Assembly: GCA_016234805.1 (NCBI GenBank)
Contig: JACRNU010000025.1
Coordinates: forward strand, 1-46,709
DNA from: Elusimicrobiota bacterium
GTDB lineage: Bacteria; Elusimicrobiota; Elusimicrobia; UBA1565; UBA9628
DNA length: 46,709 bases
Direction: 5' to 3'
Part shown: in pieces, positions 1 through 8,324 of the stretch
Position numbering within the stretch: position 1 is the first letter of the stretch
Layout: each line of letters opens with the position of its first letter
Program-made: the position numbers and the translations under genes
The notes under the pieces: model-generated
Seen by the model: the letters and a program-made list of their open reading frames with translations, nothing else
What the model was told of the DNA's origin: nothing
The model's database searches: none

Positions 1-674
1 TGGCACAGGGAGAGCTGGGCGTCGCCCGTGCCCGGGGGGAGGTCCACCACAAGGTAGTCGAGCTCGCCCCAGGAGATCTCCTTGAGGAGCTGCACGATGG
101 CCCCGTGCACCATGGGCCCGCGCCAGATCACGGGCGAGTCGGTGTCCACGAAGAAGCCCATGGAGATGACCTTGACGCCGAAGCCCACGGGCGGCTCGAG
201 CTTGTCGTCCGCGCCCGCCTTGGGCGCGTACTTGGCGATGCCCATCATCTGCGGCACGTTGGGGCCGTAGATGTCCGCGTCGAGGAGTCCCACCTTGGCC
301 CCGTCGAGCGCCAGGCTCACCGCGATGTTGGCCGCCACCGTGGACTTGCCGACCCCGCCCTTGCCGCTGCCCACGGCCAGGATGTTCTTGATCCCCGCCA
401 GCTCGACCTGGGAGGGGCGGAGGTCCGGCTTCACGCGGGCCTTCATGCGGATCTCGGCCTTCTTCACCCCCGGGACCTCGAGGACCGCGGCCCGGGCCTC
501 GGCCTCGAGCTTGTCCTTGAGCGGGCAGGAGGGCGTGGTGAGGACGTAGTCGAAGGAGACCGTGCCCCCCGAGACCTCCAGGTTCTGCACCATGCCGAGC
601 GAGACGATGTCCTTGCCCAGTTCAGGGTCCTTGCACCCTCCCAGCGCCTTGAGAACTTCCTCCTTGCCCGCCAT
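1..674 (-). CDS. mrp: Mrp/ApbC-family P-loop ATPase (Fe-S cluster carrier), 3' end cut by window
   Basis: The gene starts at ATG 674 and runs off the left edge, so only about 224 N-terminal residues are visible. The first ~85 residues form a MIP18/DUF59-like domain (DPELGKDIVSLGMV, then a TTPSCPLK segment). A ParA/MinD-like NTPase follows, with the deviant Walker A GKGGVGKST near residue 105, a LLDADIYGPNVP motif, and the VVDLPPGTGD Walker B region just before the edge. Proteins of this family bind and transfer 4Fe-4S clusters in the cytoplasm; the C-terminal CxxC that would confirm this lies outside the window. Only one base separates its ATG from the glutamine synthetase stop codon, so the two are almost certainly co-transcribed and probably translationally coupled. 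Family assignment is firm; the Fe-S role is family knowledge. Confidence 0.9.
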   Translation of the reverse strand, partial: MAGKEEVLKALGGCKDPELGKDIVSLGMVQNLEVSGGTVSFDYVLTTPSCPLKDKLEAEARAAVLEVPGVKKAEIRMKARVKPDLRPSQVELAGIKNILAVGSGKGGVGKSTVAANIAVSLALDGAKVGLLDADIYGPNVPQMMGIAKYAPKAGADDKLEPPVGFGVKVISMGFFVDTDSPVIWRGPMVHGAIVQLLKEISWGELDYLVVDLPPGTGDAQLSLC

Positions 675-675
675 G

Positions 676-2883
676 TCAGATGAGGAAGAGCATTTCGTGG
701 TATTTCGGCATGGGCCAGAGGTTGTCCGGCACGATGGCCTCGAGGGCGTCCGCGGATCTGCGGACCAGGGCGAACTTCGGCTTGACCTGGTGGCAGTAGA
801 GCAGGGCCTTCTTGAGGGGTTCAGCCTCCCTCTCGGCATCGGCCATGGCCTTGGCCAGGCGGGCGACGCCCTCCCGCAGGGCCCCGATGCCTGCCGCGAC
901 CTCGTCGAGCACGCTCTCCTGGCTGCGCAGGGCGGAGTGCTTGGGCAGGATGTCCTTGAGTCCCCGGATGGCCTCGGCCAGCCCCTTCTGATAGGAGAAG
1001 GCCGCGGGCAGGACCTGGGTGTCCACGAGGTCGATGAGGAGCCTGGCTTCGATGTCGAGGTCCTTGGAGTAGCGTTCGAGCAGGATGTGATAGCGGGAGT
1101 GGACCTCGTCGCGGCCGAGGATCTTGAGGCTCTCGAGCAGGGAGACCGACTCCCTGGTCACGAGGCCTTCGAGGGCCTCGGGCGTGGTCTTGAGGTTGGG
1201 CAGGCCGCGCTTGGCCGCCTCCTTCTCCCACTCGCCCGAGTAGTTGTTGCCCTCGTAGCACACCTTCTTGCTCTCCTTGACGTAGCGCTTGAGGACCTCG
1301 AGCACCGCGACCTTGAAGGGCTTCCTGGCCTTGAGCCGCTCGTCGATGTCGCGCTTCATCTGCCTCAGGCTGCCCGCCACGATGGCGTTGACGACGGTCA
1401 GGGGGAAGGCGCAGTTGAAAGACGAGCCCACCGCGCGGAACTCGAACTTGTTGCCCGTGAAGGCGAAGGGCGAGGTGCGGTTGCGGTCCGTGTTGTCCTT
1501 GAGGACCGGCGGGATCTTGTCGATGCCAAGGTCGAGCCACTCCTTGTCCGTCTCCTTGGTCGGCGCGCCGCGCTCGAGGTCCGCGAGGACCTTGGCGAGG
1601 TACTCGCCCAGGAAGACCGACATGATGGCAGGCGGCGCCTCGTTGGCCCCGAGCCGGTGGTCGTTGCCCGAGGAGGCCACCGACGCCCGCAGGAGCTTGC
1701 CGTGGTCGTGCACGGCCTTGACCGCGCAGACCAGGAAGACCAGGAAGCGCAGGTTCTCGTCCGGGGTCTCGCCCGGGGCGAGGAGGTTGACCCCCGCGTC
1801 CGTGCCCAGGGACCAGTTCACGTGCTTGCCGCTGCCGTTGATGCCCGCGAAGGGCTTTTCGTAGAAAAGCGCCGCCAGGCCGTGCCGCCGGGCCACCCGG
1901 TCGAACACGTCCATGACGAGCTGGTTGTGGTCCACGGCCACGTTGGCTTCCTCGTGGATGGGCGCGACCTCGAACTGGTTGGGCGCCACCTCGTTGTGCC
2001 GGGTCTTGACCGGCACCCCGAGCTTGTAGAGCTCGCGCTCGGCGTCGGTCATGAAGCAGAACACCCGTTCCTTGATGCTGCCGAAGTAGTGGTCCTCGAG
2101 CTGCTGGCCCTTGGGCGGCGCCGCGCCGAGGAGCGTCCGTCCCGCCATGAGGAGGTCGGGCCTGCGGTCGTAATAGGAGCGGTCCACCAGGAAATACTCC
2201 TGCTCCGCGCCCATGTTGGAGGACACGCGCCGGGCCGGGAGCTTGAAGTAGGCCAGGATGTCGAGGGCGGCGAGGTTCAAGGCCTCGATGGAGCGCAGGA
2301 GAGGCGTTTTCTTGTCGAGGGACTGGCCGTTGTAGGAGACGAAGACCGTGGGGATGCACAGGGTCGGCCCGCCCAGGGATTCCATGATGAAAGCCGGGGA
2401 GGTCGGGTCCCAGGCCGTGTAGCCGCGGGCCTCGAAGGTGGTGCGCAGGCCCCCGCTCGGGAAGCTCGACGCGTCGGGCTCGGCCTGCGCGAGCTGCTTG
2501 CCGGTGAAGGACTCGAGCACGCCACCGTCCGAGGTCAGGTCGATGAAGCTGTCATGCCTTTCCGCGGTCAGGCCCGTCATGGGCTGGAACCAGTGGGTGT
2601 AGTGCGTCGCGCCCTTGGACATGGCCCAGGTCTTCATGGCCGAGGCCACCGAGTTGGCGGCCTCGGGGCTCAGCTGGGTGCCTGAGAGGATGGCGTCCTC
2701 GACATGGCGGAAGGTCTCCTTGGGCAGGAGGGTCTTCATGGTCTTGAGGTTGAAGACGTTGCAGGCGTAGTAGTCGGAGACCTTGTCGCCGAACGGAGTC
2801 GGCACGGGGCCGGACTGGTGGCCGTTGGAGTGGTACGGTTTCGCTTCCGGTCCGGACGGCCTGCCCATGATGTGGTTCGCCAT
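676..2883 (-). CDS. glnN: Glutamine synthetase type III (GSIII)
   Basis: This encodes ATP-dependent ligation of ammonia to glutamate in the cytoplasm. The ~735-aa length and the motifs MGAEQEYFLVD, NEVAPNQFEVAP, GINGSGKHVNWS, NDHRLGANEAPP and RTSPFAFTGNKFEFR are characteristic of GSIII rather than GSI or GSII. I chose ATG 2883 because AGGAGG lies 5-6 nt upstream; an in-frame TTG at 2904 would add 7 residues but has no ribosome binding site. The gene is divergent from an Lrp/AsnC regulator across a ~90-bp region, which suggests nitrogen or amino-acid responsive control (inference). The mrp gene follows after one base. Confidence 0.96.
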   Translation of the reverse strand: MANHIMGRPSGPEAKPYHSNGHQSGPVPTPFGDKVSDYYACNVFNLKTMKTLLPKETFRHVEDAILSGTQLSPEAANSVASAMKTWAMSKGATHYTHWFQPMTGLTAERHDSFIDLTSDGGVLESFTGKQLAQAEPDASSFPSGGLRTTFEARGYTAWDPTSPAFIMESLGGPTLCIPTVFVSYNGQSLDKKTPLLRSIEALNLAALDILAYFKLPARRVSSNMGAEQEYFLVDRSYYDRRPDLLMAGRTLLGAAPPKGQQLEDHYFGSIKERVFCFMTDAERELYKLGVPVKTRHNEVAPNQFEVAPIHEEANVAVDHNQLVMDVFDRVARRHGLAALFYEKPFAGINGSGKHVNWSLGTDAGVNLLAPGETPDENLRFLVFLVCAVKAVHDHGKLLRASVASSGNDHRLGANEAPPAIMSVFLGEYLAKVLADLERGAPTKETDKEWLDLGIDKIPPVLKDNTDRNRTSPFAFTGNKFEFRAVGSSFNCAFPLTVVNAIVAGSLRQMKRDIDERLKARKPFKVAVLEVLKRYVKESKKVCYEGNNYSGEWEKEAAKRGLPNLKTTPEALEGLVTRESVSLLESLKILGRDEVHSRYHILLERYSKDLDIEARLLIDLVDTQVLPAAFSYQKGLAEAIRGLKDILPKHSALRSQESVLDEVAAGIGALREGVARLAKAMADAEREAEPLKKALLYCHQVKPKFALVRRSADALEAIVPDNLWPMPKYHEMLFLI

Positions 2884-2897
2884 GCTCCCTCCTGGTG

Positions 2898-2926
2898 TTG
2901 ACAAATGTCCTATTTGGTGCTAATAT
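2898..2926 (+). promoter_or_regulatory. Sigma70-type promoter for the Lrp/AsnC gene
   Basis: TTGACA (2898-2903), a 17-bp spacer, then TAATAT (2921-2926), reading rightward to the ATG at 2977. The -35 box lies only 15 bp from the glnN start codon, so regulator binding or RNA polymerase here would overlap the glnN leader. Confidence 0.75.
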
Positions 2927-2937
2927 ACTGTACGAAT

Positions 2938-2966
2938 AGTTTACAATATGGCTTATAACTTGTCAA
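2938..2966 (-). promoter_or_regulatory. Sigma70-type promoter for glnN-mrp
   Basis: On the minus strand, TTGACA (2966-2961), a 17-bp spacer, then TAAACT (2943-2938), reading leftward to the glnN ATG at 2883. It faces the regulator's promoter, so the two transcripts would start only a few bases apart and run through each other's promoters. Confidence 0.7.
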
Positions 2967-2976
2967 GAGTCTATCA

Positions 2977-3417
2977 ATGAACATAGAAAAGGAACGGATG
3001 TTGCTCGGGGAGCTGGTGGCGGACGCGAGGGTCTCGTACCGGGAGCTCGCCAAGAAGCTCGGGGTATCCACCGGCACGGTCATCGCCAAGGTCCGCGAGC
3101 TCGAGAAGTCCAGCGTCATCCGCGGCTACTCCGCGGTGCTCGACCACGAGAAGATGGGCTACGGCCTGGCCGTGGTCATGGAGATCACCGTGTCCAAGGG
3201 CAAGCTCGTGGAGATGGAGAAGCACATCGCCGGCCGGCCCAATGTCCTGGCCGTCTACGACGTCACGGGCCAGACCGACGCGGTCGTGATCGCCAAGTTC
3301 AAGTCCCGCGACGAGCTCAGCCGCTTCACCAAGTCCATCCTGGCCCTGCCTTTCGTGGAGCGGACCAACACTCATTTCGTCCTTTCCATCATGAAGGAAG
3401 ACTTTCGTTTGGTCTGA
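2977..3417 (+). CDS. Lrp/AsnC-family transcriptional regulator
   Basis: The 146-aa protein has an N-terminal winged helix-turn-helix (VSYRELAKKLGVSTGTVIAKV, roughly residues 17-37) followed by an RAM/AsnC ligand domain of beta-alpha-beta-beta-alpha-beta type (AVYDVTGQTDAVVIAKF near residues 90-106). This is the standard Lrp/AsnC layout and length. It is transcribed divergently from glnN, with overlapping promoters, so it is the obvious candidate regulator of glutamine synthesis and of itself. The effector is unknown; glutamine or another amino acid would fit the family. ATG 2977 is about 50 bp from the -10 box; I see no strong Shine-Dalgarno sequence before it (AAGAGT is the nearest purine run). 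Confidence 0.93.
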   Translation: MNIEKERMLLGELVADARVSYRELAKKLGVSTGTVIAKVRELEKSSVIRGYSAVLDHEKMGYGLAVVMEITVSKGKLVEMEKHIAGRPNVLAVYDVTGQTDAVVIAKFKSRDELSRFTKSILALPFVERTNTHFVLSIMKEDFRLV

Positions 3418-3420
3418 TTT

Positions 3421-3493
3421 GCTGGTGCCAGGCACTGTCCTGGGCAGACATGTAAGGCAAGTGCCAGGCACCTCCCGGAGCAAGCCTGGCACC
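3421..3493. repeat. Palindromic REP-like element, GGTGCCAGGCACC type
   Basis: The short gap between the convergent lrp and lpxL-like genes is filled by three copies of one motif. GTGCCAGGCAC (3425-3435) and GTGCCAGGCACC (3461-3472) are each self-complementary about a central A, and GCCTGGCACC lies at 3484-3493. GGTGCCAGGC (3424-3433) pairs perfectly with GCCTGGCACC (3484-3493), giving a large outer stem enclosing another hairpin. The right copy overlaps the stop codon of the acyltransferase. The left copy starts with GCTGGTGYCAG, shared with elements at 20538, 22359 and 37281. Confidence 0.7.
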
Positions 3494-4392
3494 TATGCCT
3501 CATCTTGAGGGGGGGCCTCATGGGTCCTCTTCCAGCGGTTGTGGCCCCAGAGCCACTCTCCGGGCCTTTCGCGCACATAGCCCTCCATCTCCCGGGTCAT
3601 CTCCAGGGTCAGGCGCTCGGCTTCAGCCTCGGGCTCGGCGTCCTTATTGGGCCTCAGGGGGCCGTGGAAGCTCACCACCAGGCCCGAGCCCTCCCGCCGC
3701 ACCCGGGTCGAGATGATCGGGCAGTTGAGCTTGACGGACAGGAGCCCGCTCAAGGTCGAGGTCGCGGCCGGCCTGCCGAAGAACGGCACGAAGATCCCGC
3801 CCTGGTAGAGGTTGTGGTCGATGAGGATGGCCGTGAGCTTTCCTCCTTTGAGCCAGCGCACGACCTGGAAGAAGGGGTTGCGGTGCGCGAACACCGACTC
3901 ACCGAAGCGGCCGCGGGTCTCGTTGAGCCAGCGGTCGAGCAGGGGGTTGCGCATCACCCGGCCCACCACGCCGAGGGGATAGCCCAGGGCCGTGAACGCG
4001 ATGCCTCCCACTTCCCAGTTGCCCAGGTGCCCGATGTTGTGGAGCGCGCCCCTGCCTTCGGCCTTCATCTTGTCCACGAGATCGAGGTTCTCGAAGCGCA
4101 CCCTCTGGAGGAGTTCTTCCTTCGTAAGGTGACGGCTCCGGCAGAACTCGGAAGCGATGCGGCCAGCGTTCTCCCAGGCCTCGAGGGCGATGGCCTCGTG
4201 CTCTTCCGGGGATCTTTCCGGGAAAGCGTGCGCCACATTGGCCACGGTCATGGCCCACCTGCGGCGGCCGAAGAACGCAGCGGTTCTGCCCACGAACGCG
4301 CCCACGGACTGGCAGGATTCCCAGCTTAAGAGGGATAGGAAGAAGTCGAGGAGCCTGATCCCGGCGTATTCGAGGAGGAACCTGAGCTTCAC
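3493..4392 (-). CDS. LpxL/HtrB-family lysophospholipid (lipid A) acyltransferase
   Basis: The 299-aa protein matches late lipid A acyltransferases in length and motifs: HNIGHLGNWEVGG near residues 117-129 contains the catalytic H-x4-E signature. LIDHNLYQGGIFVPFFG near residue 190 is the substrate-side motif, and the C-terminal RPGEWLWGHNRWK is typical of the family. A hydrophobic N-terminal segment (about residues 7-25) would anchor it on the cytoplasmic face of the inner membrane. The start is GTG 4392 with no strong ribosome binding site. It lies 19 bp downstream of the small Cys-rich gene, so the two probably form an operon. It implies a lipid A-like outer membrane; whether the acceptor is lipid A or another glycolipid cannot be told from sequence. 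Confidence 0.88.
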   Translation of the reverse strand: MKLRFLLEYAGIRLLDFFLSLLSWESCQSVGAFVGRTAAFFGRRRWAMTVANVAHAFPERSPEEHEAIALEAWENAGRIASEFCRSRHLTKEELLQRVRFENLDLVDKMKAEGRGALHNIGHLGNWEVGGIAFTALGYPLGVVGRVMRNPLLDRWLNETRGRFGESVFAHRNPFFQVVRWLKGGKLTAILIDHNLYQGGIFVPFFGRPAATSTLSGLLSVKLNCPIISTRVRREGSGLVVSFHGPLRPNKDAEPEAEAERLTLEMTREMEGYVRERPGEWLWGHNRWKRTHEAPPQDEA

Positions 4393-4411
4393 GCGGGCGA
4401 AAGGCCCCGCA

Positions 4412-4663
4412 TCAGTCGTCGAAGCCGCCCATGCCGCAGGAGCCGCCCCCGCACTCCCCCTGGCCGCACGGGAGGTCCCCGCCCGAGTATTCCGCCCCGC
4501 AGGGGAAGTCCTTCTTGCCCGCGGATGCGACCTTGGGGATGTCGTCCGAGACTTTCACGACCTTGCCGAGCTTGGGGTCGTAGACGTACTTGCCGGTAAT
4601 GCCCTTGGTCCCGGCGGTCTTCTTCCGGGCTGCTTCCTTCTTGGCGTGGCTGCTCTTCGGCAT
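4412..4663 (-). CDS. Small basic protein with Cys/Gly-rich C-terminus, unknown function
   Basis: This 83-aa protein begins with a very basic stretch (KSSHAKKEAARKKTAG), has a middle segment GKYVYDPKLGKVVKVSDDIPK, and ends with a Gly/Cys-rich tail whose cysteines read C-x9-C-x4-C-x4-C before GMGGFDD. ATG 4663 is preceded by AGGAGGA at 6 nt, a strong ribosome binding site, so the gene is real. The cysteines could bind zinc or another metal. I do not recognise a named family. It precedes the LpxL-like gene in the same direction. Confidence 0.75.
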   Translation of the reverse strand: MPKSSHAKKEAARKKTAGTKGITGKYVYDPKLGKVVKVSDDIPKVASAGKKDFPCGAEYSGGDLPCGQGECGGGSCGMGGFDD

Positions 4664-4690
4664 GGCTTCCTCCTGGAGGGATCTCCCTAC

Positions 4691-4720
4691 ATTTTACACA
4701 TCTGCGGCGGAGGATTACAA
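4691..4720 (-). promoter_or_regulatory. Possible promoter for the small protein-acyltransferase operon
   Basis: Minus strand TTGTAA (4720-4715), an 18-bp spacer, and TAAAAT (4696-4691), about 28 bp before the ATG at 4663. Both boxes match only partly. Confidence 0.35.
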
Positions 4721-4838
4721 TCCGGTTAACCACCAGCTGATTATTGTTCTATACTGAGTCCATAAAGCCAGGGTACGGGGGTCCCGCTCAGGTGATGGAA
4801 GGCGTTGCGCCGGATGCGGCGCGCCGGGAGGTTGAATT

Positions 4839-7800
4839 TTGGTGATGATCAAGACATTGCTGGTCCTTTCGCTGTTGGCCCCTGCGGCCTTGGCTGCCCC
4901 GCGGACCGCCGCGGATGTCGAGGCCGAGATCAGGGCTCTGCGGGCCCAGATCGACGCCTCCAAGGCTCGCGAGACGACGCTCGTGAACGAGGTCATCGCG
5001 CGCGAGGCCGGCTCCTTCCTGCAGTCTTCGGACGCCGCGGACAGGGCGCGCGGAAGCGAGATCGTCAAGGAGATCGAAGCCGACCTCACGAACAAGTGGC
5101 AGCAGTCGAAGCAAAACGCCGACCTGCAGGAGCTCCTTCAGGCCCAGACCAAGGCCTTGCACCGGACCGAGACCGCGCTCGCGGGCAAGGACGACCCGGA
5201 CTCGGCGCGGGCCAGGCTCGAGGCGCAGTACAGGGTCTATCAGGCGGAAGTGATCTACTTCAATGCTCGCGACGCGTTCACGGTCGAACAGCTCGAGTCC
5301 TATTGGCGCGACCTGCGCGCGGGGCTCGCGGAATCCTACGGGCAGTTCGTCGATGATGTCGCCAAGAGCGTCAAGACCAAGTTCATCGCGGGGCTCGAGG
5401 AGCTCAAGAACGTGCGCGACCTCAACGAGCTCCTCGCATGGGGCACCAAGAACGGTGCGAAAGCGCTGAAGGGCTTGACTACGGACGTGTTCAAGGCCGG
5501 GCTCAAAGAAGCCTGGGTGAAGTCGGCCATGGTGGACATGAAGCTGCCTCGCTACTTCGCCGCGGTCCTGTTCGAGAAGTTCGTCCTGCCCGAACGCGGT
5601 AGAAAGGATTCTGCCCCGGGAGACCAGGCGATCGATAGCCTGCAATCCGCTCTCTATGGAAAGCTGCGCGACAAGATGGTTCAGAACATCAGCTACGCGG
5701 TCGCGCAGCGCTACGAGCTCGTGCTCAAGAACGAGGACAAGGTGTTGGCCACGATCCGGGCCGAGGTCCTCGCCGTTCCCAACGGCCCGTTCGCCGGCAC
5801 GAACAACAAGGAGCTCATGGCCCTCCTCAAGGTCGCGTATAAGAACCGCAAGATCCGGTTCAAGGACATCGTGGACATCCTGGGCCCTACGGCCGCAGCG
5901 TCGATGTGGGATCGCATCAAGGACCTCCCGGCCGGCAAGCAGATCGCGGGCAGTATCGGAGACCTGGCCGCGATGAACGACCTCAAGGACATCATGGTCC
6001 AGGCCGCGGCCCTCGCGACCAACGTGTCCGACGAGGGTTCCAGCGGGGCCATCCGGCGCGGGGCGGATGATTACCGTAGGCTGGCCGAATTCCTCGAGAG
6101 ATACGACATCCTCGGGGTCAACCCGGCCGAGGAGACCCAGGCCGGCAACGTCCTGGAAGCCGTCTTCGGCCATCCCGTGGCGTGGGATAAGGAGGCTGCC
6201 GCCTTCGAGGCGGCTTGGGCCCTGCAGTCCCAGCGTTCCGAGGGAGGGAAGGTCGCCGCGGTCGACCTCGTGAGAGCCTGGTCCGCGGTGCTCCATGCGA
6301 GGGAGAAGGGGCAGGGCGAGACCTGGCCGCCGTTCGCGCGCATCGCTGCGGACCGGGTGAAGTACTTCAGCGGCGTCAAGGACGGGCCGGGCGCCTGGGC
6401 GCGCTGGCGCCCGAATGCGACCGAAACCCAGCGCAATCATGTCCCCTGCGAAGGGTGCTCGTTCGACCACGGCGACGATCTGACGGTGATCGCAAAATAC
6501 CAAGTCGCCGGCGTCGCCGCGGGCGAGCGCTTCGAGGTGGCGGTGTCCCAGCGCTTCGGCGAGCGGGCGGCCCCGGACACGCGTCGGACCCACAAGCAGG
6601 ATGACCTCTACGCGGTGGAGCTCAGGCACCGCTTCGACGCCAAGGAGCCTCCGGGCACGGTCGAGGCATCCTTCGGGTTGGGCGACGCCTCCGGCGGCTT
6701 CGACCAGATGACGGTGGGCATCCAGCTCTCGAGCCTCTTCCCGCGGCTTTCAGGCATGCTCGCGGACGCCGAGGCCTGTGTCGAGACCTGCCACCTCAAG
6801 TCCGCGCGGACGGAGCTCGACGCGCTCAACGCGGAGCTGGCCGGCTTGGGCAAGCCCAACGCCCTGTTATCGTCCCTGGGGGACAAGGGCCGGGCCCTGG
6901 GCCGCAGGATCGACTCCGTGGCCGCGTCCCGCTCCGAGCTGGAGGGCCAGCTCATCGAGGCCCAGTCCAAGGCCGGCGTCGGGTGCGCGTGGGACGAGGG
7001 CCTGCGCCGCGTCGCCGCTGCCCGCCGCGCGGCCGAGAAGCTGCCCGGGGCCTGCGTGGACCGCCCCACCCTCGAGAGGCTCGACGCGGACCTCCAATTC
7101 TCGCTTGCGTCCAGGGACTCCTTCCGGGCCGCGGCCAAGCGGTGCGGCAAAGCCGGGCGAGAGTGCCTCCTGGAGGAGGACGCCCAGGCCTGCGCGACCG
7201 CGGCCGTCATCTTCCGCGACGAACTCGCCGGCTTCGCCTGCCCCGACCTGGCGCAGGAGGGCGCGCTCGCCGACGCCCGGGCCGCGGCGGCGGAGGCTCG
7301 GCTCGCGGAGCGCGACGACATCGCGGGCCGCACCGCGCAGGCCCAGGAATTCTATCGCGCCGGAGGGGATGTTTGGGCTTTGGAATGGGCCCAGTTGATA
7401 CTCTCCGAGATCGCGGTCCTGCCTGAGGAGCGCCGCGCCTGCCTTGAGCCCGAGAAGGCGGCGTTGCTGCGGCTCATGCAAGCGGCGGGCGAGAACCTCC
7501 CGACGCCCGATCCCGGGAAGGTCCGAGTCTCCCTCCCAGCGGACCCGCCTAAAGAAGTGTCCCCCGAGGACCGGGATGAGAGACGCCGGGCGTTCGTCGC
7601 CGATGAGGAACGCCGCGACCGCGAGGCTGAGGAGCTCCGCGAGCGGCTGGAGCAGGAGCGCATCGCCAGGGAGGAGCAGGAGCGCATCGACCGCGAGGAC
7701 CAGGAGCGCCGCGACCGCGAAGCCGAGCAGGCCAGAGAGCGGGAGGCGGAGGAAGCGCGCCAGAGGCAGGCCGAGCAGCCCCAGCCCCAAGGCTCGGCCA

Positions 7801-8324
7801 ACCCCACGGCCGAAGCGTTCGGGCTCCTGATGAACGCGTTCTCGCCGAACCCCCTTCCTCCGCAAGGGGGGACCATGTCCGCGGATGATGACTTGAGTCG
7901 GCAGAAGGAGGAACTGCGCCGCCAGCGGCAAGAAGCGCAGGACCAGGCCCAGGCCGACGAGGTCCGCCGCCAGCGCGAGCAATCGGCCGCGGCCTGGGGG
8001 ACTCGGCAGGCAGACGCTCGCGAGACGATGCGGGCCGCGGGCATGGATGACGGCTCCGGGCAGGGAGACGCGGGGGACGATGTCGGGGGCTGCTCGGCGC
8101 AGTTGTCGGCAGCCGCCGAAGGGGACTGCTCGGCGGAGTACGTGATCCGCAACTCCGGCTACAACGCCATCACCTGCGGCCCCAGCACCTGGATCGACTT
8201 CAACTGGGACCGCGCCGGGGTCGAGCCCCCGTTCAAGGGCGGCGGGATGAGGAAGGTCCGCATCGACAAGGCGTGCACCAGGCTCCTGCGAAAATGCCAG
8301 GCATCCGGGAGGTTCCCATGCTGA
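4839..8324 (+). CDS. Large secreted coiled-coil protein, unknown function
   Basis: This encodes about 1160 residues with an N-terminal signal peptide (hydrophobic LLVLSLLAPAALAA, predicted cut after Ala-Ala). Helical segments fill the first ~450 residues. A possible beta-rich stretch around residues 530-620 (VAGERFEVAVSQRF) follows, then a Cys-containing helical region near 645-800, and a highly charged E/R-rich coiled coil around residues 912-984 with a second around 1018-1050. The C-terminus is Cys-rich (six Cys in the last ~80 residues), which suggests disulphides outside the cytoplasm. TTG 4839, GTG 4842 and ATG 4845 are in frame; GGGAGG at 4826-4831 favours the first two. TATACT at 4750-4755 is a possible -10. 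The stop overlaps the next gene. No family recognised. Confidence 0.8.
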   Translation: MVMIKTLLVLSLLAPAALAAPRTAADVEAEIRALRAQIDASKARETTLVNEVIAREAGSFLQSSDAADRARGSEIVKEIEADLTNKWQQSKQNADLQELLQAQTKALHRTETALAGKDDPDSARARLEAQYRVYQAEVIYFNARDAFTVEQLESYWRDLRAGLAESYGQFVDDVAKSVKTKFIAGLEELKNVRDLNELLAWGTKNGAKALKGLTTDVFKAGLKEAWVKSAMVDMKLPRYFAAVLFEKFVLPERGRKDSAPGDQAIDSLQSALYGKLRDKMVQNISYAVAQRYELVLKNEDKVLATIRAEVLAVPNGPFAGTNNKELMALLKVAYKNRKIRFKDIVDILGPTAAASMWDRIKDLPAGKQIAGSIGDLAAMNDLKDIMVQAAALATNVSDEGSSGAIRRGADDYRRLAEFLERYDILGVNPAEETQAGNVLEAVFGHPVAWDKEAAAFEAAWALQSQRSEGGKVAAVDLVRAWSAVLHAREKGQGETWPPFARIAADRVKYFSGVKDGPGAWARWRPNATETQRNHVPCEGCSFDHGDDLTVIAKYQVAGVAAGERFEVAVSQRFGERAAPDTRRTHKQDDLYAVELRHRFDAKEPPGTVEASFGLGDASGGFDQMTVGIQLSSLFPRLSGMLADAEACVETCHLKSARTELDALNAELAGLGKPNALLSSLGDKGRALGRRIDSVAASRSELEGQLIEAQSKAGVGCAWDEGLRRVAAARRAAEKLPGACVDRPTLERLDADLQFSLASRDSFRAAAKRCGKAGRECLLEEDAQACATAAVIFRDELAGFACPDLAQEGALADARAAAAEARLAERDDIAGRTAQAQEFYRAGGDVWALEWAQLILSEIAVLPEERRACLEPEKAALLRLMQAAGENLPTPDPGKVRVSLPADPPKEVSPEDRDERRRAFVADEERRDREAEELRERLEQERIAREEQERIDREDQERRDREAEQAREREAEEARQRQAEQPQPQGSANPTAEAFGLLMNAFSPNPLPPQGGTMSADDDLSRQKEELRRQRQEAQDQAQADEVRRQREQSAAAWGTRQADARETMRAAGMDDGSGQGDAGDDVGGCSAQLSAAAEGDCSAEYVIRNSGYNAITCGPSTWIDFNWDRAGVEPPFKGGGMRKVRIDKACTRLLRKCQASGRFPC

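Noticed and set aside
562..2685. 707-aa plus-strand open frame opposite glnN
   Set aside because: It mirrors the GSIII coding strand, has no domain or ribosome binding site, and shows the biased residue use of an antisense shadow.
4788..6629. 613-aa minus-strand frame
   Set aside because: Opposite the secreted coiled-coil gene; GC-rich DNA keeps antisense frames open. No motif or signal.
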